NCBI GenBank assembly: GCA_025765615.1 | Contig: JAIVFJ010000027.1 | Span: 248,001-312,000 of the forward strand | Length of the DNA stretch: 64,000 nucleotides | Source: Zopfochytrium polystomum | Lineage: Eukaryota; Chytridiomycota; Chytridiomycetes; Chytridiales; Chytridiaceae | Direction: 5' to 3' | Shown here: positions 21,497 to 31,198 of the stretch, piece by piece | Numbering within the stretch: the first letter of the stretch is position 1 | How the letters are laid out: each line of letters begins with the position of its first letter | Notes under the pieces: model-generated | Databases searched by the model: none | What the model saw: the letters and a program-made list of their open reading frames with translations, nothing else | What the model was told of the DNA's origin: nothing | Made by a program: the position numbers and the translations under genes

Positions 21497-23092
21497 GTAA
21501 CTTTATTGGGCTGTTGTCTTGGGGTGTTTCTGAAAGAATTTGCTATGGTGGCTGATTGATGGGTTGGGCTGCTGTGGTGTACACTACTGAAGGTGGTGGT
21601 GGTGGGAGGTTGATCTTGGCTTCTGTCAGTCTTGTGTTTGTCTTTATACAAAACTGTTACAAGGACCATCACTTGCAAAATGCTGCAAGTCATCCTTGCA
21701 GAGCAGAAACTGGTCAAAGCTCCTGCACACTGCTTACACCAAAAGACCCAAAACTAACAGTTTCAACCCTACTACTTGCCTTGTCCATGAAGTATCCCTA
21801 CTGATCTGTCTAACAGGGGTCTCAAACACAAAGAATGAACATTCAGAGGAAGAATCCTCTGAAGGATCGGTGCTGGAGCACCAATTACTCGTGTGGCCAT
21901 GGGCTGATGCGAGGGGAAACAGAAGGGCACTCCCGAGGGCGCAAAACAACCGCAGAATAAAGAGAGAGAAGAGGGAAACGGGGGTTTTTATCTCAGGAAC
22001 CTAATCTCAAATACAACAGGAGTGGTTAATAGAGACAGGACAGACAGGGCGCGACCTAGCGCCCCTTGTCGCAGACAGTGCTGCAGGAGCCCTTGTCGTT
22101 GCCAGCGACAGGGGGGAGAGAGAGAAGGGAGTCGACTATGTAGGAGTTGGGAGGTCGCCAGCAGGGAACTCGCGCGCGGAAACACCTGCATCGTACACGC
22201 ACCCCACCAGGCTGCGTCAGCACAATCACTCGACCAATGGGCTTTATTGCATCCCACTTGTACTCACACATCTCACTCTCACAGCAATAGGACTGAGGCA
22301 GGCACTAGCTTAGGTGTCGGGGGCTGCACTGAGCGCAGCCACCAACACCCTCGCAGGGATGGGAAGGTTTGGGACAATGACGCTGTCATCGTCGCCACCA
22401 CCACCACCGTCGTCGCAGCAGGCAAGTGCCTGTGATCCTCACTCCAACGCAGAGCCAGCAGTGTCACACAGTCAGTGGTGGGGCCGCTGCATTCCCCATC
22501 CGCAGCCCCTTAAGAGGAGCCCCCGAAGGGACCATGTACTCACCTGGGTGCGTACCACCTCTCGCTACCCTCACCATTGCGAGCCAGATGGATTTGAAGG
22601 GACTCTGTATTGGTGCCAAAGGACAGAAATCAGATTGAAGAAAGAAGGAAAAAGAGAAATGGTCCAAAAACAGAGAGAGAGAAAATTGACAAGTCAACCA
22701 ACCTGGCTTGTAGCATCCACCACAAATGCTCTAAGTCCCCCCAACCCTTTGCGTGTATGTACAAGTGCCGAAATAAATAATAAATTAGGTGGGCTTGGGG
22801 TACAGCCTGTCAGGCACCCCATCCCTACGCAGTTGGGCAGTCTCTGTTAGTCACTGAAAAAGAAAATATGTTGAGAAAACCCTGGCGCAACGGAAACTGT
22901 TAAGACAAAAGTAGTAAAAGCAGGCCCAATAATAAAGACGGGTTAGCTGCAAATACACTTTGAACGCCTTGGAAACTTAAGAACTGGGAGTAATAATAGG
23001 GGTCCTGATACTTGCAGTTTTATGACAGGTACGCTTGTTTTTGCAAATAAAATCCCTAGACTTTATCACTGAGACCTCGGTGTAGTCTCACA
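21497..23092 (+). repeat. Repeat A, copy A2, split by a solo LTR
   Basis: This copy follows A1 and A3 in order. It lacks the extreme 5-prime terminus but keeps the 3-prime end, GGTGTAGTCTCACA. Without the inserted LTR it is about 1.36 kb. No protein family is encoded. The termini of the full element (TGTGAGACTAYA and TGTAGTCTCACA) are reverse complements, so it could be a long LTR (TG...CA) or a non-autonomous DNA element. The right end abuts copia coding sequence. Confidence 0.7.
21531..21759 (-). repeat. Solo LTR of copia family 1 with GTTTC duplication
   Basis: The LTR is inserted into repeat A2. The five bases GTTTC occur on both sides (21526-21530 and 21760-21764). The unoccupied site, GGGGTGTTTCAACCC, is intact in repeat A1 near 13450 and A3 near 54590. 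The insertion boundaries are therefore certain. Confidence 0.9.
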
Positions 23093-23262
23093 TCACTGTA
23101 CGTTACGTACCAACCAGCGACCAGATCACAGACATTCTCACAAAAGAACTCTCGACGTCTCAGCACCAGCGACTGACCTCACTACTTGGCCTCGGACCCC
23201 GCTCCGACCTTTCGAACACCCTTTCGGTTGAAGCTTCAGACGCTTACACACGCTTTGCATAA
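23093..23262 (+). pseudogene. Copia pol C-terminal tail
   Basis: Open plus-strand frame ending at TAA: HITVRYVPTSDQITDILTKE, then LSTSQ and a LLGLG phrase. This is the typical end of copia RNase H (D-Q-x-x-D-I-L-T-K). It starts exactly where repeat A2 ends, so repeat A2 interrupts or truncates this second copia element. A polypurine tract and LTR follow. Confidence 0.8.
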
Positions 23263-23296
23263 CTGGTGCTACACCCATGGCCATCGTGCGGGGGGC

Positions 23297-23603
23297 TGTT
23301 AGGCGGAACTGAATGGTTAGCAGCAAGAGGCACAAGACGGACCTGAACCTATTGTGACTGTCAGTTATCGTTCTCACAATGCCCTTGGGAGAGCAAGCCA
23401 CTGCCAATGCAGACCTGGGCGCTGGCTTGCGCTGTTGACAAATACTCCGAGTATTAAGTGGAATGGAAACCCAGTGTCAACAGTTTTCCTCCTCCTCTGC
23501 TCAAGCAGATAATATAGGAGAGGTTTTTACCCTGTGCCAGTCACACTTGCCTAGCAACTATTATAGCGTGTATATCATCATCATGTATCAATAATTCATA
23601 ACA
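23297..23603 (+). repeat. 3-prime LTR of copia family 2
   Basis: Begins TGTTAGGCGGAACTG right after the purine tract GCGGGGGGC at 23288-23296 and ends ATTCATAACA, giving about 307 bp. The terminal TGTTA/TAACA pair is an inverted repeat, as expected for an LTR. Its sequence differs from family 1. Confidence 0.65.
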
Positions 23604-24129
23604 GAGTTTTTTCTCTTTCTCTCCAAGTTGGGGAGAAGGACCACCCGCAAACACACATCTCCACTTCATTCACTCCTTCCACTCACTCAGAGTCGACTGT
23701 TTACAGGGGTAACCCAAATGCTTATATGAGAAGTCCACCTTTTTCTCAAATGTGTTGCGAATCTGTCGCACTGGTTCGACATATCAGATAAAGATGTATC
23801 TTCTCTGTAAATTTTACTGAATGATGACCGTTCCTCATAGCGTCATTTGCAAGTACTGTATGCACAGTGTTTGATTTGCTTTGAATTTTTTGAATTTCAT
23901 CTCCTCAGCTTTTTATGGCGATCATGCTTGGTCCGCAAGGTGGCGCTCAAAGACTTCTAATGGCCTAAAATTGAGGCCATTTTTCCAAACGACTTTTCGA
24001 CAGCTCTTCCTCAGAAACGTTGGAGTGGATGTCCGTCCCTCCAGACCATTTAAATTTAAGTCGGGAAGTACCATACTCGACAATATGTTTTATTATTCCC
24101 TTTGTTGTGAGACGATGCCTCCTCGATTA
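23604..24129. other. Boundary between transposon block and gene block
   Basis: No ORF resembles a protein family. The segment probably holds the 3-prime flank of the XRN-like gene, which ends at 24130 on the minus strand. No repeat shared with the window was seen. Confidence 0.35.
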
Positions 24130-26070
24130 TTATGTGCTACGAGAAACTGGAGCTTTCTTCGAGGACTTCGATCGCTGTGCTTGAGGCTTAACCAAATCCA
24201 AGCCCGCAATCGTCAACTGTGTCATCGGTACCCATTTCTCACGGAAGTAGCCCTGCGGGGAATCGCGCCAAGTCCACCCGCCGCACGATTCCAGCCTCTC
24301 CGTACAAATAGTTTGCGTTGAATTGGACCCACCTACTGATCTAACCCTTATCGGAGATGAAAAGGAGTGCGCGGCAGCCGTGTTTCCCGTCTGGCGGACT
24401 TTCTCCTCGTAGGTTGACTCGATTTGCAGATAAACTAGATTAACACAGTTAGATGGGGTTTGCAACATGTCCAACCCACTCTCATACATCCGGTCCGCGG
24501 CGTCATCAGTGCCAAGCAGCTTTTTAATCTCATCTACCATTTCGTCCATTCCGTCGGGCATCTTTCCTTCACCGTATTCCTTTGCCCAACCATGCGGAAT
24601 GACCATCGCAGCAGACAGGGCTGGCGAGAAAGGCGGCATCCACGCCTCGCGTTCGTTCCCATTTACGGTAATGATGGAAGGGCCACTGCGAGTGGCGAGC
24701 CATCGACCAAATATTACGGAACTAGGGCCAAATCCCATGTTGTGTGCATTCCTGAAATTTGTGGGAAACTGCTTTGAGACACATTGGCGTAGGGTCGTCA
24801 ACAACGCGTTAAAGTAATTCTCGCAAGTCACGTTCTGGACTTCTGAAAGCGGCCATTCCGTGAACGAATGCTTGCTCGCAGGAGGAGTGGCGCTTGCGGA
24901 CGACGGCTGCTCAGTGGAAGGTGGCAAGGATGAGCCCATCAGCAACTGGGAAAGGGCCCTGAGGTCTAATGCTGGGACTGCTTGCGCGCCAGTCCCTTCG
25001 AATTGAAATGGACTGATTCTGGAATCCTCACACGCAGTCTGAATATCGGACCAGCGTAATCGGCGGATGGGAGGGAAGTAGTCATTTCCAGAAGTAAGCA
25101 AGGCAAATAGTGCCAGATTTAACCTCAGAGGAGATAACCGGGACGCACCGTCCCCCCGGTGACCCATCATATCTTCCTTTCGGAAAACAGCCCTGTGCGA
25201 AGGACTGACGACTGTGATATCAGCAGGGCTCAGGAGTGCTGTGCAAAGTCTGAAAATCCATTGGTATTGGAGATTACGGCGGACGTACCACTGACGATAG
25301 CATCGGCATCACTGGAAACGATGACGAACTTATCGCCTTTTTGGCGACGAAAAGCATGGTTCCAATGAATCATCGCCGACATTTTTGTCTGAAGGAGTCA
25401 GAAAACACCTTGATTGTCCAATTCATGTTTACCTCTCCTTCTCCTGGAACACCAGCACCGCTTACAATGACATCCTCCAGAATTGCTCTGTCGGCAGGTT
25501 TCTTCCATGCTCGCTGCCCTGCGACAAGTAGCTTGGCCAGTTCTACCAGTTCAGAGTCTACTTCCTCCATAAATTTGCATCCCGGCGTAATGTTGATTGT
25601 GTCAAAGTGCGACGACAGGTTTCTCTCCTGGGAATGATTGTGAGTTGTGGTGAGAAATTTCCATCGAAAAGAATAAATAAATATTCAGCAGAGTAAATAT
25701 TCACCAGTTTCACAAATTTTTCTCCTCGCCTCTTTCTCTGAAGATGCATCTTCTGCCAAGGGGGCGGCCCGTCAACAGCAAGGAACACCTTGGTAGTGAT
25801 GGGTGCCTTTGTGAACCTTGCTTCCCCATCAAAGCCCTCCTGACAACCGGTCTTGATCCACTGAGCAACGATCGACTTCAGCCGTCCTAACACTTCTTGT
25901 TCCCCATCGCTTGAAGATCTTGCCGCAGCGTGAATCAACGCGTTCACGTCAATCAAGACAAATAGACGTTTACAAGTCGGCGGTCTTGGACGTGGCCGAG
26001 CCTTGCCGATCGCTCTGAAGCAGCCTGGGAAGCGCTGGCTCAAATGTTGCCACAGACCTGCAACCCCCAT
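24130..26070 (-). CDS. Short XRN-family 5-prime-3-prime exoribonuclease-like protein
   Basis: Four exons on the minus strand: 26070-25705, 25627-25433, 25388-25289, 25238-24130. They encode 589 residues. The N-terminal half carries the XRN catalytic set in order: MGVAGLW start, DVNALIHAA, VDGPPPWQKMHLQRKRR (XRN form D-G-x-x-P-x-x-K-x-x-Q-R-x-R-R), ITPGCKFM, GVPGEGE, SSDADAI and GNDYFP. The acidic metal ligands therefore look intact. The C-terminal 300 residues match nothing I recognise. Xrn1 (about 1500 residues) and Rat1/Xrn2 (about 1000) are much longer, so this is a short divergent member. It would degrade 5-prime monophosphate RNA, or possibly DNA. Its ATG is 55 bp from the stop codon of the upstream amine oxidase. 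All splice phases fit; the last exon may still hide an intron. Confidence 0.82.
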
Positions 26071-26125
26071 GATCGCTTTCCAGGAAAATTTATTGATATG
26101 ACAAGGTATTATAGATTAGAACACT

Positions 26126-28102
26126 TCAAAGTTTCCAGTTTTCCATCAAAGAATGATGCAGCTCCCTGGCTGCTCTCTCTCCACTCATAAACGCGCCATG
26201 GACAGTCGCAAAGTTGTCCCTGACGGTGTGCTCGCCAGCAAAGAACACGGTTGGAATGCCCCCACTGTTAAAGACGGGCGAGGCGGCATCGTCGAAATTC
26301 GAAGGTGCGCTGGTCAGGCGCAGGTGCTATCAGAAATCAGTCAGAAATAATGTTGGAGCAGCGGGCAGGTCAGGGCCACGGGCTTACCGAATAGGAGCCC
26401 AACGTCCAAGGATCTTGCTTCCACCCAGTGACCAGGCTTGCCACTGGTTCCTCAGCCGTCTTGAACAACCGCTTGACAAAATCCTTAAGCAACGCCACAC
26501 AAGCATCTTTTCCAAGTCCCTCCAAAACCTCTGCACCCTCAGCTGCGGCGTAGCACACAAGGGCCCGACTTCCAGTGATCACCCGCTCTAGATTGAAAAG
26601 AGTAACAAAAATTGGTTCCGCCATCCCGGGGACTGGAAGGAATGCCACGAAATACTCTCGATCTGTGCGCCAGAAGGGCTCCTCATATCGGAGAACAATT
26701 TTGCTAAGAAGACCCATGCACAGTTCGGAGATTCCCCGCTTGTTTCGGGGTGGGAGTGTCGGCTTGAATATGGCCTGGTGATGCGCTTGGAGATATCCCA
26801 GGGGTAAGGTGCAAATAACCTTGCGCGCGGTGAAAGTTCCGTGAGATTCTGTGGAAACCTTCACCGCGTCGCCTGTGTGCATTCAGTCTTCAATATGATC
26901 ATCACCAGAAAGAAGGAGCGAGACTCACCTGAGTAATCGATTTGTATGACCTTGTGGTCTAATCGAATCCGTTGCAGAGCTGTCGGATCGTCGAACTCCC
27001 CAGCTAACCGATTCACGATTGTGGAATAACCACCAAGGATCACTGCTTGCTCGCCGTGTACCACACTATCTACGTTGTATTCCTTTGGGCAAAGTATGAA
27101 ACGAGAAGCGGGTCAATGCGATGGAACAAACCTCCATCGAACATTTATCGATTGAAACGCCTTCAATGTTCGCAAACAGACCAGTCAGTCGAGGGAGGAT
27201 GTGCTTCGTCCTTTCATTCTATAAAATTGTGTTCAGAAGTGGAAATGAGAAAGACGCTTTGCAATGGGTTGAGTCCCTGCGCTTTACCCTGTTCACTGCT
27301 TCGTTCCAGAGCTCATCACTTTTGATATACTCCTCCAAAGTTCCTTTCCGCCCGTTCTGCGCTGCTTGCATCATCCTTGCGTACAATGCAAACAGCTCAG
27401 AGAAATACTCTTCCGCCTCGTCGTCATCAATTGGTTCGAAGCTTTCTGGATCAAACAGCATCTGAGCGTCGGTATCAGATATTCGAATATCCGCCTCCGG
27501 ATCGCGCAAAAGCGAAAGCAGCGGGTTGCCTTCAACGCCGTGTATCCAGAAGGCGCCCAGGTCGACCGGCTTGCCATCCCAATCTGTGTTCGTGTCAATT
27601 CGCCCCCCGATTCTCGATCGCGCCTCCAAGATGGTGAACGAGATCCCCCGTGCGTGGAGCGCTCGAGCTGATATGTCACAAACAATCCAAAAAAAAATGT
27701 TCGGGTCACGCAGGTGCTTCAACTTCCCAGCACAAAAACTGGTATGGTACCTGCTGAAAGACCGGAGATTCCGGCTCCAATGATGAGTACATCGGTTTGC
27801 ATTTGTTGGCTGGTGGGCGATCTGCGGCTGTCGTGGCTTTGGTGGAGAAATCTCTTGCGGCGACGGGGCAGAAACTCCGCCTCGATCCACTGTGCCACCG
27901 CTGAGAATCGCAGGATCGGGAACGTACTTGCACAGTGGTGGGAAGAAACTGATTGCATCGTTGCAAGGACACAAGCGGAGGAAGTTGATTGCAGTCGCCT
28001 CTCGAGCTGTGTCATGCGGGGATGAGACTGTCGAATGTTGGCCAGTGCCAACGATGGCCCACCGTAATAGGCCACAGACGATCTGAATGCTCCAGCTGAC
28101 AT
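26126..28102 (-). CDS. Flavin-dependent amine (polyamine-type) oxidase
   Basis: Six exons: 28102-27751, 27667-27288, 27203-27132, 27082-26929, 26872-26388, 26326-26126, for 547 residues. The FAD-binding start is DVLIIGAGISGLSA (residues 104-117), followed by ARSRIGGRID, GAFWIHG, a central substrate region, and the closing flavin motif GIPTVFFAGEHT ... TVHGAFMSGERAA. This is the layout of polyamine oxidases and related flavin amine oxidases, which oxidise amines to aldehydes with release of hydrogen peroxide. Residues 1-45 are basic and nearly free of acidic residues (NIRQSHPR, LERRLQSTSS), like a mitochondrial targeting peptide. That leader is an inference and a start at Met101 is possible. 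No SWIRM domain is seen, so an LSD1-type demethylase is unlikely. Confidence 0.87.
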
Positions 28103-28313
28103 TGTTGGGTGTCTTTGTGCAAAATATTACGGCCGGTAGCCGCAGCTTTTGAATCGAACATACATACAAAAAGTGACAAGCTATGTTGACACCGAAACAG
28201 TGCAAGAAGAGAGTCAAAGGAAAATACCCGAAGGTATTGAGCATACTTGAATGTGTGCCTGAATGTGAATCCTTTAATTGAGTGTACAACCTTGCGCATC
28301 TTGAGATGATCAG

Positions 28314-30929
28314 TCAGCTACAAGACGGTGGATGGATGCTGTGGCGTAGCAAGGCATCCAACTCTGGGAATGAATGCTCCACCTCAGAGGAGACGGCCCT
28401 CATCCGGTCCGGCCGGACTGCAATCCCCACCGGAGTGTTAAGGCATCCAGATCGAGCTTCGCGAAGCGTTCGAATGAACTGACGAATGATGTTTTCAAAC
28501 CCCTCGATAAGCTGCTCCCACCGCACCGTTCCCGGGATCTTGTTCAGGTCCCGAACAGCGTGTAAGAAGTTGTGAACCGGAAACACTGAGGCCTCGACGG
28601 ACGCAGAAGCAAGGGTTTGCTCCGATATTGCAAGGAGGAGGGAGAACGGGTCTTGATCAATCCTTTGAAGGAAGTCCCACTCGCCGCGTCTGGCCCGAAG
28701 TAAGAAATCATGCATACTTCGGGCTACTGCGCGACCGGCGGACATAATTCGAAAGAAGGAAAGTAGTTCGTCAATGGCGGCCGTGATATCGTTACTTTTT
28801 GGTGTTGTCTGCTCGCCTACAGCAATCCCCGACAACTCCTTAAAGGTGGGCTCCACGGAAAGCAAAAATACAGCAGCTAGCGATCCAAAGTATACAGAAA
28901 AGTAAGGAACTCGATGCAAGAATGCATTTGTCTTGCGAAGGAGGCCGGCAAAGTGTGCGATCGCCAGCGCAGAGGATACTGCAGAGTTGAACGCAGCTCT
29001 ATAACGGCTCGGTTCATCCACTGGGGATTCCGCTTTGGCCACCGACGAAGAGGTACTGCGGTGGTGAATGTAAATCACTGCTTTTCGCCGCATGATCAAG
29101 CACATGCATCCGTGATATCCAAAGAAAAGTTCCACCATATTTTGCCAGCAATAGGAATCCTCTTCCATCAATTCGAACAAGCTGTCTTCAGCGGCCACAG
29201 TCCAAAACGAAGAAGGAATGATTTGCCACCATGCAATTAGCGCAGCTTCAAGCTCTTGCTCCACTTTGTCAAGTTCGTTGCTGTCACTGATGAGGTCAAG
29301 CTCTGCGATTCGACAGGCTACTGATGTTTTGTGAAAAATTTCCAGCAGCTTAACGTGCCAGTTCAGTGGATTCGCATATTTCATAATCGGCGAGTCGTAA
29401 TCCAGCTGCAATTTATCAGACGGCTTCGGACTTGCCCAGAGACGTTCTGGACAGATTGGCTTAACCGAAGAGACCGCTCGGCTGAGGGTCGGTTGCGTAT
29501 TTGAAACGGAACTGACGACTAGGAATTACTTAGCTGCGAAATTAAAAGCTCCCGAACATACTGTGATCTCCAATGAAAAAATACCACCAACATCGACGCC
29601 GGACTTCTTTTTCAAGCCAGCTCAACGTTGAGTAACTAGGCAAATAGTCGGGATCGACGTTTAAGCCCAGCCACAGCGCCTGATTGCAGCTTGTCTCAGG
29701 CACATCCGATTAATCGCACACTTCTCACCATGCTTGCTCCTGATTCCAAAAGGCTCGACGACAGTTTTTGGTCTGCTTCTCCTGCACTCGATTAGCTGAA
29801 TACTATCAGTGAGGGTGGTCTTACTTTGCTCTGTCACGGGAAGGATCATTAAGGCTTGTAAGCATTCAAGGCGTGGCTTTCTGAATGCAATGTGCAGCAA
29901 CTGGATCGCCCGATGAAAGTACCACCGAATTGCCTCATCCCTTGGAGCCTGAGATCGAATACTGCTCGCGCCGGCGGCGCAGACAGCGAGCCTGAAGTGA
30001 TTTTAAATAGACGACACAAGTTGCTCCCACACTCACCGTAAATATGCCGGCATGGTTTTGTAATTGCGCAAGTATGAGCGCTTGTGAATGATTCCTGATA
30101 CTGTTGGCTTTTGCGTAAAAAAAGCGTCGATGAGGACAAGCTCTTCGCCATCAGGTGCATTTGGCCTTGTCTCAAAATGGTTCTCTAATTCGCCAAAGAG
30201 CTCGGGGGTGGAAATGCTCCAAATGTTATGCGCCGACCGCCATATCATCCTATCAACAGCGGAGAGCCCTTTCAATGGATATAATAGTCAGAATTCGTCA
30301 CATGCCAGACGGCCGCCGAGATCACCTTGCCGGCCAGTCCCTTCCCTGAACTGCACACTAAAGGGGACGTACGGTGAGTTTAAACCTCTCGTCGTACTGT
30401 CTTTCTCTTTTCGCTGGCGCCCCATTTCATGCTCCTCCCGTGTCGTCGTACCGATAAAGACGCAGTCGAACTTTCGCAGCGAGCAGAACGAACATGTTGG
30501 ACGCGCACCATCGCACTTTAGCTTTCGTCGGCGGCACGTTTCACAGGACCTTTTGAAAAAGGAGTTGTTACAGATTCAACCTCTAAAAGCTCATAAGCAA
30601 AGATCGGACCATCTGCGGCTGAGGCCTTTCTTCATGGGAAAAATCGGGTGAGGTGGTTGGGGCGGTCCGGTATTTGAGGAAGGGGAGGACATTTGCAACG
30701 GTGACGTCCGATCGAGATGAGGTTGTTGGGTAGGTTGTATGGGGTGGTCCAGCCCACGAGCGGTGCTTTCGTCGTGAAGCGATGCTCGAGCAGGAACTGT
30801 GGCTGCAGATGGCATACACTGTGGTAGATTTGGTGCGTTCGCTATCGGTTGAGAGCGGTGGGAGTCATCAACGGGGATAGCCTGGATAGGTGGTGGGGCC
30901 CATGGTTGCGATCCCCGTGTCTGCGCCAT
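28314..30929 (-). CDS. Zn(II)2Cys6 transcription factor, paralog A
   Basis: Seven exons: 30929-30610, 30549-30373, 30249-30037, 29991-29825, 29772-29729, 29679-29562, 29518-28314; 747 residues. Exon 1 is a Pro/Gln/Ser-rich leader. Exon 2 opens exactly at the zinc cluster: Trp107, then six cysteines (109-136, C-x2-C-x6-C-x6-C-x2-C-x6-C) with KLKCDGARP. The middle resembles the fungal regulatory region: IIHKRSYLRNYKTMPAYLR, RLAVCAAG, LECLQALMILP, NVDPDYLP, EVRRRCWWYF, then SSVKPICPERLW and NPLNWHVKLLEIF. It should bind CGG-type sites, usually as a dimer. It is the shortest paralog, and its C-terminus (FPELDALLRHSI) has diverged from the LLDWLL tail of the others. The exon 2-3 junction is the least certain. 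Confidence 0.85.
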
Positions 30930-31198
30930 CTTCGGCTCATGCGAGGTCCACGAAAACAAAAATGAGAAAACCCACGGATATCAAATTTTTTGGTCCAACT
31001 CAAGGACGTCATTCTGACGGTTCTTTCGCCACAAAGCTTTGCGGAGTTCAACCCCCAGAGCTCAATGCAAATAGGTACACGTGGCCGACGCCAAGAGAAA
31101 TTTGACAGCGTGAGAAATTTGCTAGAAACCCATCTGTGGCAGTTGAAGAAGAAGTGACCCAGAGTTGAAAAATGCATCCTTCCTTTATTTTTCGGACA

